Source: Thauera sp. 28
GTDB lineage: Bacteria > Pseudomonadota > Gammaproteobacteria > Burkholderiales > Rhodocyclaceae
Reading direction: 5' to 3'
DNA: 64,000 nucleotides
Assembly (NCBI RefSeq): GCF_000310145.2
Contig: NZ_AMXA01000007.1
Location: forward strand, 62,001 to 126,000
The notes under the pieces are model-generated. The model made no database searches. It worked only from the letters and a program-made list of their open reading frames with translations, and was not told where the DNA came from. This document shows, in pieces, positions 1 to 9,700 of this stretch. Positions within the stretch are counted from its first letter, which is position 1. Every line of letters starts with the position of its first letter. A program made the translations under genes and the position numbers.

Positions 1-1125
1 CTTGGCAGCGAAACAGCCTTCATGCGCGAACAGCTCCTCGACAGCGTGCGAGCCCACTTGCTTGCCGATGTGCCAGTTGGGGCCTTCCTGTCCGCCGGGC
101 TCGACTCCTCGACCCTGGTCGGCCTCGCCCGCGAGGCCTCATCTGCCCGCCTGCGCACGCTCACCTTGACCTTTGACGACCTGCAAGGCACACAACACGA
201 CGAGTGCCCGGCCGCGAGCCTGATCGCCCGCCACCTGGACGTCGACCACACCTGCATCGTGCTTTCAGCGGGCGAGCAAGAGGAAGAACTCGACCGCTTC
301 TTCACCGCCATGGACCAACCGACCATCGACGGAATCAACACTTGGTTCGTCAGCCGTGCCGCGCAACAAGCGGGTCTCAAGGTTGCGCTGTCAGGGCTTG
401 GCGGAGACGAACTACTGGGAGGCTACGCAAGCTTTACAGAGGTTCCAAGACTGCGCGCGAGCGCGCAAGGCAGTCCGTGGCGGCACGCCCCCAAGCTCTA
501 CCGCAGCATGCACCGCTTGCTCGGAGCCAGGCTAGGCTGGTCAGCCAATGCCGCGGGGATACCCGAATTCGGCACCACGCCCGAGGGGGCCTACCAACTG
601 TCCAAGGGGGTCTTCATGCCCTGGGAGCTGGAGGGCATACTCGGCACGGACATTCTGCGCGAGGGTCTGCGCGCCCTCGCCGAGCACGACGCCGCTTACG
701 CCGAAGCACACACCGGCCTCAATGACTTCGGCCAGGTCGCCTGCCTGGAGTCGGTCCGCTACATGCGCAACCAGTTGCTGCGTGACACCGACTGGGTCAG
801 CATGTCGCACTCGCTCGAGATCCGTGTGCCACTGGTCGACCATGTGCTCAGCGAGACCCTGCTGGGCCTGGCTGCAAGCGGACGCCTCGGCCCGGGCAAG
901 AGCGCGCTCCCGCGCACACTGTCCTGCGGTTTGCCCACCGAGATACTGAACCGCCCCAAGAGCGGCTTCGTCGTTCCCACCTGGCGTTGGCTGCGCCACC
1001 ACCCCGGGCTGGACGCATGGAAATCCGTCCCCGCACTCCGGCAAGCGCGCATGTCGGACAGCCGGCGCTGGGCCTTCACGCTGCTGAGCCGCCACCCGTC
1101 AGGCAAGGCACTGCTGCGCAACTGA
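1..1125 (+). CDS. Asparagine synthase-like protein, C-terminal part (cut by window edge)
   Basis: The reading frame is open from base 1, so the gene begins upstream and only about 374 residues of the synthetase domain are visible. A PP-loop ATP-pyrophosphatase motif (SAGLDSS, where the family usually has SGGVDSS) and the second family motif SGLGGDELLGGY are present, as is the C-terminal KSGFVVP region. The domain activates a carboxylate with ATP for amidation. In polysaccharide loci such proteins are thought to amidate sugar acids or amino-acid substituents rather than make free asparagine; that role is inference. The N-terminal glutaminase domain cannot be judged. It heads a plus-strand run of glycosyltransferases. 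Confidence 0.85.
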   Translation, partial: LGSETAFMREQLLDSVRAHLLADVPVGAFLSAGLDSSTLVGLAREASSARLRTLTLTFDDLQGTQHDECPAASLIARHLDVDHTCIVLSAGEQEEELDRFFTAMDQPTIDGINTWFVSRAAQQAGLKVALSGLGGDELLGGYASFTEVPRLRASAQGSPWRHAPKLYRSMHRLLGARLGWSANAAGIPEFGTTPEGAYQLSKGVFMPWELEGILGTDILREGLRALAEHDAAYAEAHTGLNDFGQVACLESVRYMRNQLLRDTDWVSMSHSLEIRVPLVDHVLSETLLGLAASGRLGPGKSALPRTLSCGLPTEILNRPKSGFVVPTWRWLRHHPGLDAWKSVPALRQARMSDSRRWAFTLLSRHPSGKALLRN

Positions 1126-1161
1126 GCCCTGAAAACGTTCACGCCCCTATTGTCCGCCCCC

Positions 1162-2133
1162 ATGGAAACGACATCTGCTCCGCTCCCGTCCGCCGCCCGC
1201 GCCTGCATCAGCGTGGTCATGCCTTGCTACAACGCCGCGCCCTTCGTGCAGGAGGCGGTGGAGTGCGTGATGGGACAAACACACGGCAACGTCGAACTGA
1301 TCGTGATCGACGACGGATCAACGGATGCGAGCAGGGAAATTCTTCAAGCTCTGGCAACGACTCATGGTCAGCGCATGCGGGTATTGGAGCAGAACCGCAA
1401 GGGCCCCTACCCCGCGCGCAACCTTGGCCTGCGCCAGGCCAAGGGAAGCCTGATCGCGTTTCTGGACGCCGACGACTACCTTAGCCCCGACTGCCTCGCA
1501 AAGCTTGCCGCCGCCCTCGACGAGGCTGCGGCGGACATCGCCTACTGCGGCTGGCAGAACGTCGGCGAGGGCGCTCCGGGGACGGCACCGCATGTTCCCC
1601 CCGACTACGCAAGTCTGGACACTGCGGCCGAGTTCCTGCGCACCTGCCCATGGCCGATCCACGCCGCACTCGTGCGCAGGGCCGCGATCGATGCGGTCGG
1701 CGGCTTCTCGGAGCGCTGCTTCTCGGCAATGGACTACGACCTTTGGCTCCGCCTCTATGCGCACACGCAGAAGATCGTGCGCGTACCCGAAGTGATGGCG
1801 TTCTACCGCTGGCACAGCGGCGGGCAGATCTCCAAGACGCGCTGGAAGCAGGTCCTAGACGCCCTGCGGGTGCGGCGCGATTTCATCGCTGCACACCCCG
1901 ACCGTGTCTCCCACATCCCGGTGGCCAAACTCGCCGATCTCACCGAAGGCTACCTGCGCCGCGAGGCCTATCGCGCCTACTGGCGGCGCGACCTCGGCGA
2001 CGCGCAGGCACTGTTCCGGGCGGCATGGAGTGAAGGCGCATGGCAAGCGAGCGACCTCAAGTACATCCTGCCTGCCGCCCTTCCTGCCCCGCTGTTTCGA
2101 CATATCGTACGTCTTGCAGGAGGCAACTCTTGA
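1162..2133 (+). CDS. GT2 family glycosyltransferase
   Basis: GT-A fold family 2 glycosyltransferase of about 323 residues. It has the N-terminal VVMPCYNAAP nucleotide-binding strand, IVIDDGSTD, and the metal-binding FLDADDYLSPD motif. A downstream YDLWLRL segment (ED/D-W-type motif) positions the acceptor site. No transmembrane segment is evident, so it should work at the inner face of the membrane, adding one sugar to a lipid-linked repeat unit. ATG at 1162 is preferred; an in-frame TTG lies at 1150 and neither has a strong ribosome binding site. The stop overlaps the next gene's start by 4 bp. Sugar specificity cannot be read. Confidence 0.9.
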   Translation: METTSAPLPSAARACISVVMPCYNAAPFVQEAVECVMGQTHGNVELIVIDDGSTDASREILQALATTHGQRMRVLEQNRKGPYPARNLGLRQAKGSLIAFLDADDYLSPDCLAKLAAALDEAAADIAYCGWQNVGEGAPGTAPHVPPDYASLDTAAEFLRTCPWPIHAALVRRAAIDAVGGFSERCFSAMDYDLWLRLYAHTQKIVRVPEVMAFYRWHSGGQISKTRWKQVLDALRVRRDFIAAHPDRVSHIPVAKLADLTEGYLRREAYRAYWRRDLGDAQALFRAAWSEGAWQASDLKYILPAALPAPLFRHIVRLAGGNS

Positions 2134-3125
2134 GCGCGGATCCAACGCTTTATCTGATCTTCACGCACGAACGGCCGCGGCAGATCGTGCGCCTGGCACG
2201 CGCTATCCGGCAACTGAGCCCGAACGCACTGATCGCGATCCACCATGACCCGGGTGGCGAAGCGCTCGACCAGAGCATGTTCGAGGGCATCGCCGGGATC
2301 CACTTCATCCCTGATCCGGTGCGCGGCGAGTGGGGCGCCTTCTCGCAGGTGGAGCAATACCTGCATGGCTTGCGCTGGTGTGCCGCCAATCTCAACTTTG
2401 ACTGGTGCTGCACGCTGACCGGACTCACATATCCCCTGCAGCCGCTCTCCGAGTTCGAGGCCTTTCTGCAGCGCTCGGAGTACGACGTCTTCATCCACCA
2501 TTTCGACGCCTTCGATCCGGTGCAGTGGCCGCCGGGCACGGCCGAGCGCCGTTATCTGTTCGCCTACTATCGGCTGCCACGCTTTCCCTACATGCACCGC
2601 GTACCACAAACCCTCCAGCGGCTGCTCGAGCGTAGCCGGGAGGTCTTCAACAGAGCCCAGCCGTTGTTCCGCATCGTTCCCCTGCCACGCAGAGCCCCGA
2701 CCCGTTTCGGTATCCGCAGGCTGAAGCGCCCGATAGGCAAGGACTTCCTGCTGTGCGGGGGGCGGCAGACTCTCAACCTCAACCGGCGCGCCCTCATGCG
2801 CACTCTGGAATTCGTCGACGCCCATCCGGAGTGGACGCAATACTCGCGCAGGGCGTTGCATCCGGACGAATCGTTCTTCGTTTCGATCCTGGCCAACGAC
2901 AAGGAACTGCGCATCTGCAATGACGTGCTGCGCTACATCAAATGGCCTAAGCTGCATGCTGCCAGCGGCGCCACGATCGACACCGACGAGGTCGAACAAG
3001 CACTGCGCTCGGGCGCGCCGTTCGGGCTCAAGTTCGATGAACTCGCAGCACCCGATGCACTCGCCGTGATCGATGCCCGCCTCGGCATCGCTCCAGACTC
3101 CAACCCCGCACATCCCCCATGCTGA
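2130..3125 (+). CDS. GT14-type (core-2/I-branching) beta-1,6-N-acetylglucosaminyltransferase-like protein
   Basis: About 331 residues starting at the LIFTHERPRQIVRLARAI segment typical of core-2/I-branching (GT14) proteins, with later conserved-looking segments CCTLTGLTYPLQP and HPDESFFVSIL. The start is a TTG at 2130, chosen because a perfect AGGAGG lies at 2118-2123 and TTGA overlaps the stop of the preceding gene; the frame stays open upstream to 2040 but that part is not family-like. Bacterial members probably add branching sugars to surface glycans. The family assignment is from motif recall; the donor and linkage are uncertain. Confidence 0.75.
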   Translation: MSADPTLYLIFTHERPRQIVRLARAIRQLSPNALIAIHHDPGGEALDQSMFEGIAGIHFIPDPVRGEWGAFSQVEQYLHGLRWCAANLNFDWCCTLTGLTYPLQPLSEFEAFLQRSEYDVFIHHFDAFDPVQWPPGTAERRYLFAYYRLPRFPYMHRVPQTLQRLLERSREVFNRAQPLFRIVPLPRRAPTRFGIRRLKRPIGKDFLLCGGRQTLNLNRRALMRTLEFVDAHPEWTQYSRRALHPDESFFVSILANDKELRICNDVLRYIKWPKLHAASGATIDTDEVEQALRSGAPFGLKFDELAAPDALAVIDARLGIAPDSNPAHPPC

Positions 3126-3931
3126 ACACGACCATGACGTCCCCCGCCCAACGCGTCCCGGTCCTGATGTACCACCGCATCGGCGCCGCACACAACGACT
3201 GGGAGCGCAAGTATTGCGTAAGCCCGGAGACCTTCGCTGCGCAAATGGAGGCGCTTGCACGCGCCGGATGGAAGGCCGTCTCGATAGAGGACTTCTTTGC
3301 CTGGCTGGACGGCACGCGCGACCTCCCGCAGGGGGCGTTCCTGCTCACTTTCGACGACGGTTTCGCCGGCGTGCATGACCACGCGGCCCCGGTGCTGCGC
3401 AGGCTCGAATGGCCGGCAACGGTGTTCCTCGTCAGCGGCCTGATCGGCGAACGCGACGCCTGGTGCGAGAAACACAACCCGGACGGCCATACCTACCCGC
3501 TGATGGATCGCGAACAGATCCTCGCGCTGCGCGCTCAGGGCTTCAGTTTCCACTCCCATACGCGCGACCATGCCGACCTTCCAACACTCGACGACGGCGC
3601 CTTGCAGGCCCAACTCGCCGGTGCCCGCCACGACCTGGAAACGCTGCTCGGCGAGCCGGTCGACTACCTTGCCTACCCGTATGGGCGCTACGACGAGCGC
3701 GTGCTGGAGCAGGCGCAAGGTGCCGGCTACCGTGCTGCGTTTTCAGTTCAGCCCGGATTCAACCGTCCCGACGTCCATCGCTTCCGTCTCCGCCGACTCG
3801 ACGTGTTCGGCACCGACACGCCAGCGATGCTGTGCCGCAAGATCACACTCGGCAGCAACGATGGCCGCCTCATCGCTGCATGGCGTTACAACGCCGACAG
3901 GGTTCTGGCCCGGCTCGGCATTCGACACTGA
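3119..3931 (+). CDS. Polysaccharide deacetylase (NodB/CE4 fold)
   Basis: 270-residue NodB-homology protein without a signal peptide. The metal/catalytic Asp pair is in LLTFDDGF (D79, D80) and the zinc-binding H147-x3-H151 in HSHTRDH; AYPYGRYDE is the usual third motif. It most likely removes acetyl groups from N-acetylated sugars of the glycan or its lipid-linked precursor. It overlaps the preceding gene by 7 bp, consistent with co-translation. It is the first of three clear CE4 proteins in the window. Confidence 0.9.
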   Translation: MLNTTMTSPAQRVPVLMYHRIGAAHNDWERKYCVSPETFAAQMEALARAGWKAVSIEDFFAWLDGTRDLPQGAFLLTFDDGFAGVHDHAAPVLRRLEWPATVFLVSGLIGERDAWCEKHNPDGHTYPLMDREQILALRAQGFSFHSHTRDHADLPTLDDGALQAQLAGARHDLETLLGEPVDYLAYPYGRYDERVLEQAQGAGYRAAFSVQPGFNRPDVHRFRLRRLDVFGTDTPAMLCRKITLGSNDGRLIAAWRYNADRVLARLGIRH

Positions 3932-3940
3932 CCCGCGATC

Positions 3941-4864
3941 ATGCACCCTTCCCTCCCCTTCATCACGGTCGCGCTGTGCACCCATAACCATGCGGACCGC
4001 CTGGAGCGCACGCTCAAGACCCTCGCCGGGCTGCATCCTACCGAGCAGCCTTGGGAAATGCTCGTCATCGACAATGGCAGCACGGACGGCACACCGTTGC
4101 TTCTCGCAGACAACGGCTGGCATCCTGCCGGTATCGCTGTGCGGGTCGTGCGCGAAGAGCGCCTCGGGCTCTCGAACGCGCGCAATCGGGCGCTGCGCGA
4201 GGCACGCGGTGAATACCTGCTGTTCATGGACGACGACGAAACCCCCGACCCGGACTGGCTGTGCGCCTACGAACGCGCGATGCAGGAGTGGCGGCCGGAT
4301 GCACTCGGCGGCCGCATAGAGGTGTTCTTCGAGGACGGCGTGCGCCCGCCTTGGCTGCAGGACGAGTTGCTCGGCTTCCTCGGCAAGCTCGACCATGGCG
4401 CGGCGCGCTGGCTGGATGCTCCCGGCACACCGATCTTCGGCGGCAATTTCGCCTTCCGTCGCAGCGTGTTTGGCACCATCGGAGACTTTGACGCCCGTCT
4501 CGGGCGCATGGGCAAGGCAAACATCGGCGGCGAGGACACCGAGATCTACCGCCGCCTGCTGGCACACGGCTGCCGGGTGCGCTGGGTGCCGGAGGCGATC
4601 ATTCACCACCGCATCCAGACGCCCAAGCTGCGCCGCGGCTACTTCCTCGACCTGCATTTCCGCCAGGGGCGCAGCGAAGGGGCGGCCAAGCGCGGAAGCG
4701 GCCGGCGCATCCCCCCCCCTTACCTGTTCGCCCAATGGCTGCGCGCCCTCGGTCGCGCAGTCGGGCGCAGGCTGGGCTCAGGCGCTGACCAATCGCTGCG
4801 GCTCGAGATGAACGCAGCCTATTTCTGCGGCTTCCTTCTCGGCTGGATACGCGACCGCGGCTGA
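3941..4864 (+). CDS. GT2 family glycosyltransferase
   Basis: 307-residue family 2 glycosyltransferase. Motifs: ITVALCTHNHADRL at the N terminus, LVIDNGSTDGT, and FMDDDETPDPDW as the metal-binding DxD-type site; GEDTEIYRRL marks the acceptor-side segment. The C-terminal 60 residues are basic and then hydrophobic, which may give peripheral membrane contact. It starts 9 bp after the deacetylase gene. The FGGNFAFRR segment resembles the GGGNLVAR segment in the GT2 domain at 6754, so the two may be paralogues. Sugar specificity is unknown. Confidence 0.9.
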   Translation: MHPSLPFITVALCTHNHADRLERTLKTLAGLHPTEQPWEMLVIDNGSTDGTPLLLADNGWHPAGIAVRVVREERLGLSNARNRALREARGEYLLFMDDDETPDPDWLCAYERAMQEWRPDALGGRIEVFFEDGVRPPWLQDELLGFLGKLDHGAARWLDAPGTPIFGGNFAFRRSVFGTIGDFDARLGRMGKANIGGEDTEIYRRLLAHGCRVRWVPEAIIHHRIQTPKLRRGYFLDLHFRQGRSEGAAKRGSGRRIPPPYLFAQWLRALGRAVGRRLGSGADQSLRLEMNAAYFCGFLLGWIRDRG

Positions 4865-4908
4865 GTCGTCACCCCGCCCACCCCGTACACCTGATCGAAC
4901 CTGCCCCG

Positions 4909-5871
4909 ATGCCCTCACTCAGGCTTCCCCACCTGCACAAACTGCTCGACCCCGAGATCCGCGCCAAGAACGTGCAATGGCTGCGCTGGCGTGCCAGGGA
5001 GCATTACTACGCGCTCGCACACCCGGACATGCCCGATCCGGTCTTCGTAATCGGCTGCTCGCGCTCGGGCACCACCATCACCTTCGAGACGCTCGCGGCG
5101 GGCGGGCACTTCCTGCACTTCGACTATGAGTTGCCGCAGTTCTGGAACGGACTTTACGGGCCGAATAACAACGGCTGGATCTCGGAGGCGGCAGGCCCCG
5201 AGCAGGCCGACCCCGAGCACCGCCAACGTGCGCTCGCCTACTTCTACGCCCGCCTCGGTGCCGGCCCGGTGCTCGACAAGACCTGCATCAACACGCTGCG
5301 CGTGGGCTACCTGCACAAGCTCTTCCCGCAGGCAAGGTTCGTGTTCATCCACCGTGACGGGCGCGACAACATCAGCTCGATGATCGACGGCTGGCGCCTG
5401 GGCCGCAGCGACGGCGGTTTCGGCCTGGAGAAGTTCTTCGGCCCCTCACCCGTGCCTGTAGCGATCAATGATGGAGAGTTCAGCGAATGGCATTTCTTCC
5501 TCCCGCCCGGCTGGCGTGACTACAACCAGGCCAGCCTCGAGGAGGTTTGCGCATTCCAGTGGCTCAGTGCCAACCGGCTCGCCCTCGATGCGGCACGCGA
5601 CGTGCCGGCTGCGCAGTGGGTACAGGTGCGCTACGAGGATATCTTCGAGCACCCGGTCGAGATGTTCCGCTCCGTGTTCGAGCGCCTGGACCTGCCCTTC
5701 GATGCACGCATGCAAGCGCATTGCGCCAACCTCTCCGGGCGTCCGACGAGCATCGTGAAGGGTGCGCCGAAGAGGCAGAAGTGGAAGGAGAGCAACCCTC
5801 GGGCGATCGAGCGCATCCTGCCGACCATCGCTCCACTCATGTGCGAACTGGGCTATGCAATCGACGACTGA
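4909..5871 (+). CDS. Sulfotransferase family protein
   Basis: 320 residues. The PAPS 5'-phosphosulfate loop is GCSRSGTT (residues 49-56) and the 3'-phosphate-binding segment is FIHRDGRDNISSMIDG (R149 to S156), both in the usual order and spacing of the P-loop sulfotransferase family. The reaction would be transfer of sulfate from PAPS to a hydroxyl group, here probably of a glycan repeat unit. No signal peptide, so cytoplasmic. The neighbours are glycosyltransferases, which suggests the exopolysaccharide is sulfated; no PAPS-synthesis genes are in the window. The gene overlaps the next start by 17 bp. Confidence 0.85.
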   Translation: MPSLRLPHLHKLLDPEIRAKNVQWLRWRAREHYYALAHPDMPDPVFVIGCSRSGTTITFETLAAGGHFLHFDYELPQFWNGLYGPNNNGWISEAAGPEQADPEHRQRALAYFYARLGAGPVLDKTCINTLRVGYLHKLFPQARFVFIHRDGRDNISSMIDGWRLGRSDGGFGLEKFFGPSPVPVAINDGEFSEWHFFLPPGWRDYNQASLEEVCAFQWLSANRLALDAARDVPAAQWVQVRYEDIFEHPVEMFRSVFERLDLPFDARMQAHCANLSGRPTSIVKGAPKRQKWKESNPRAIERILPTIAPLMCELGYAIDD

Positions 5872-6757
5872 ACCGACGGTCAGCGTCGTCATCCCTGCCT
5901 TCAATGCGGCGTGGTGCATCCGGCACGCGATCGACAGCGTGCTGGCGCAGAGCTTCCCGGACTTCGAGTTGATCGTCGTCGACGACGGCAGCACCGACGA
6001 CACGGCCGAGATCCTGCGCAGCTACGGCGATGCGCTGCTTGTCGTATCACAGCCGAACGGCGGCATGAGCAGTGCGCGCAATGCCGGCATCCGCAACGCA
6101 CGCGGACGCTACCTCGCCTTCCTTGATGCGGACGATCGCTGGTTGCCAGCCAAGCTCGAGCGCCAGGTCGCGCTACTGGACAATCGGCCCGAACTTGCGT
6201 TCTGCGCAGCCACCGCAACCCTCGAGGCTCCCGACGGTCAGGTGGTCGGCGCCTGGGCCTGCCAGGGCAATGGCACCGCCTCGGTCACCGAGGTCTTCGC
6301 CGCCCACGCGCTGATTGCTGGCGGCGCCTCATCGGTGCTGGCGCGGCGCGAACTCGTACAAGCGCTCGGCGGCTTCGACGAGACCCTGTTCGGTGCGGAG
6401 GATACAGACCTGTGGATCCGCCTCGCTGCACGTGGCGGCTTTGCATGCATTCCCGAAGCCCTGGTGGTGGTCCTCAAGCGTCCGGGCAGCGTCAGCCGGA
6501 ACCGCAAGCGAATGCGCGCGGGCGCACTGGCGATGACGCGCAAGAACCGCCACCTCCTGCCGGCCAACAAGCGCGGCGCCTACTGGCGCGCACTCTACGC
6601 AGGCACCTTGTGCGACTACGCCAAGTGGGCGTGCCGCGAGGGAGATCGTGGCGCAGCACTCGCCGATCTTGCACGCGCCCTCATGCTCGCCCCCCTGAGC
6701 CATGGGAGACTGGTGGCGGGGATCACCCTGGCTTTGATCACCGGAGCGAGACTGTGA
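5855..6757 (+). CDS. GT2 family glycosyltransferase
   Basis: 300-residue family 2 glycosyltransferase with VSVVIPAFNAAW, LIVVDDGSTDDT and FLDADDRWLP motifs and a GAEDTDLWIRLA acceptor-side segment. The ATG at 5855 inside the sulfotransferase gene is taken as the start because the protein aligns with the family from there; upstream in-frame residues are a basic, non-family sequence. A hydrophobic C-terminal stretch may be a membrane contact. The stop overlaps the GTG start of the following gene (GTGA). It is similar in layout to the GT2 encoded from 1162. Confidence 0.9.
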   Translation: MQSTTEPTVSVVIPAFNAAWCIRHAIDSVLAQSFPDFELIVVDDGSTDDTAEILRSYGDALLVVSQPNGGMSSARNAGIRNARGRYLAFLDADDRWLPAKLERQVALLDNRPELAFCAATATLEAPDGQVVGAWACQGNGTASVTEVFAAHALIAGGASSVLARRELVQALGGFDETLFGAEDTDLWIRLAARGGFACIPEALVVVLKRPGSVSRNRKRMRAGALAMTRKNRHLLPANKRGAYWRALYAGTLCDYAKWACREGDRGAALADLARALMLAPLSHGRLVAGITLALITGARL

Positions 6758-9700
6758 AACCTGAACGCCCCGCGCCGAACACCCTCACCATCCTGATCTG
6801 CACCCACAACAGGGTGGATCTGCTCTCTCGCGTCATCGCATCGCTGGATGGCGCAACACAGCCCGCGGGATGGCGGATCCGCCTGTTCGTGGTCGCCAAC
6901 GCCTGCTCTGATGGCACGCACGCGTTTCTGACGGCTCGCGGCGCAAACCCCGACGGCGGCCTGCCGCTCACCTGGGTCGCCGAGCCTACGCCGGGCAAGT
7001 CTCACGCGCTGAACCGTGCGCTCCCTCTGCTCGAGGACGAACTGGTGGCCTTTGTGGACGACGACCACCGGGTGGACGCGAGCTATCTGGAGGCAATCAC
7101 CGGAGCGGCAAGCAGTTGGCCGGAGGCCGACCTCTTCTGTGGCCGTATCGTCCCCGACTGGGACGGCACCGAGCCCGCCTGGGTGCACGACGAGGGCCCC
7201 TACCGAATCTACCCGTTACCCGTACCGCGCTACGACCAGGGCCAGGATGACTTCGCAATCGATGTCGACGGCCCCATCCCCGGCGGAGGCAATCTGGTCG
7301 CACGCCTGGCGGTGATCGCACGGACTGGCCCGTTCGCAATCGAACTCGGCCCTACTGGGCACGACCTTGGCGGCTCCGAGGACGCAGACTGGATCCTGCG
7401 CGCACTGCGCAACGGTACGCGTCTGCATTACGTGCCCGCAATCCTCCAGTACCACTATGTGGACAGCGAGCGGCTGACCCTCTCGTATGTGGCGCGCAAG
7501 GGGTTCCAGCGTTCGCAGTCGGTCACGCGCGTCCGTGCGGAATTCGAACGCGTACCGCGCTACATGTGGCGCAAGGCCGCAGGCTACGCCGCCGGTCTCG
7601 CGCTGTCGTGGCGTCTGCAGGCACGCCGCTTCTACTTGGTCCGGCTGTCGTCCGCGCTGGGCGAGATCTCGGGCATCCGCGACCAGCACCGGCGGCGGCG
7701 CAAACGGGCGGCACTGCCGATGCTCGGTGCCGAATACCTGTCGGCCAGCCTGTTGGCGATCGCCGCCACCGCGCTCGCCCTGGCGGCGATGCTGGGGCGG
7801 GACTGGCTGGGCGAGGCTGCATTCGCATCCGGACTCGTTGGCGCCTTCACTGCAGCGCTGCTCGTGGTCAAGTCGGTGCGCGATTTCTCGCGCACCGGCC
7901 CCGGGCTGCGCGACGAGATCGTCAACCGCTACCGCAACTACATCGTCTTCGCGCTCGCACGCCTGGCATTTGCGTCACTTTGTGTTGCGGCATTCTGGGC
8001 TTTCCCCGGCGCGGCGCTCTGGATCAGCGCGGCCGAAGCCATGGGGCGCGAACCGCCACTGTGGTCGACCGCAGCCGGGGGCGCGCTGACCCTTGCGCTC
8101 GCGACAGTGTATGCCGGCTGCCGGGCACTTTCGCTGAACCCAGGGCTGGTCATCGCATCCTGGCAGTACCGCACCGTGCGCATCCATCGCCTGTGGCGAG
8201 CACTGTCCCGCCGCGGCCTGGACCTGATCGCCCGCATCGTGCTGTTTTCCGGCATCGCCTTGGTAAGCGCGCTTGCCGTGCTGCGCTACCACCAAGACAG
8301 TGCGGCCGACGCCGGCACCCTGCTGCTCGCCGCATGCGGCTACATCGCGCTTCTGCTCTATGCGATCTGGGAGCCGGACGGCGCTCACGCACGCACGACG
8401 GCGTCAAGCGGGCGACGAAACGTGGTGATGATCGGCAGCGACACCCTGCGTGCAGACCGCATCGGCGCACAGCGCGACGGAGTCTCGATCACGCCCCACA
8501 TCGACGCGCTCGCCGCACAGGGGGCGCTGTTCAGCGCCTGTTACGTTCCCTGCGCCCGCACCGCCCCCAGCCTGATCTCCCTGTTCACGGGGACCTGGCC
8601 CCACCACCATGGCGTACGCGACAACTATGTTACGGAGGCCGAGACGCGACTCAAGGACAAGACACTGCCCAACGTGTTGCGAGCCCTCGGATATCGCACC
8701 GCGGCGGTCTCGGATTGGTGCGGGGCCGACCTGGGCAAGTTCGACTTCGGCTTCGACATCACGGACCTGCCCGCCGACCAATGGAACCTGAAGTATCTGG
8801 TCCGCCAGGGTCCAAAGGACATTCGACTGTTTCTGTCACTGTTCCTGCACAACCGCCTCGGCCGTCAGTTGCTTCCCGAGATCCACTACCTTGGCGGCGT
8901 TCCCCAGACCGGCATGCTCGGCCGCCGTGCGCGCCGCACTCTGACGAGGCTTGCCAACACCAGCGAACCCTTCCTGCTCAACATCTTCTACTCCACCACC
9001 CACCCGCCGTTCGCGTCCGAGCACCCCTACTACACGCGGTTCTCCGACCCAGCCTATTCCGGCGCATCGAAATTTGCCATGGCTCGCCTGACCGAGCCGT
9101 TCGAGATCATCCGCCGTCAGGGCGAACCTCGTGAGGAGTTCGACCTCGACCAGATCCTCGACCTCTATGACGGTTGCGTCGCACAGTTCGACGATGAGGT
9201 CGGACGTCTGATGCGACAGATCGAGGCCAGCGGGCTCGCCGAGAACACCGTCATCGTCCTCTACAGTGACCACGGCATGGAGTTCTTCGAGCATGGCACC
9301 TGGGGACAGGGCAACTCGGCGCTCGGCGACTTCAGTGCGCGAGTACCGCTGGTCGTCGTGGACGCCAAGCAAGCGCGTGGGCAGCGCATCGACCAGGTCG
9401 TACGCAGCGTCGACATCATGCCAACCCTGCTCGAACTGCTCGACGCGCCCTCCGTTGGCTGCGATGGCGTCTCGCTCGTGCCGACCATCGCCGACCCGAC
9501 CACTGACCTGCACCTGAAGGCGTTCAACGAGACCGGGATATGGATTGCGCCTGTACCTGGGCTCCCCGAAGGCCACCTCAGCTACCCCAACCTGCTCGAA
9601 CTACTCGACATTCCCGACCCCGACTCGGGTAGCCTCGCCATCCGGGCGCACTACCAGCAAGAGGTCGTGGTGGCAAAGGACCGCATGGTACGCGACGGTC

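Noticed and set aside
541-1095. Long antisense frames over the first gene and many similar frames elsewhere
   Set aside because: High GC content opens long shadow frames; their products are Arg/Ala/Pro-rich without family motifs, while the opposite frame has clear motifs.
6412-6753. N-terminal 114-residue extension of the GT2-sulfatase fusion
   Set aside because: It lies in the end of the previous GT2 gene, is a basic low-complexity shadow, and the GT2 fold begins right after GTG 6754.
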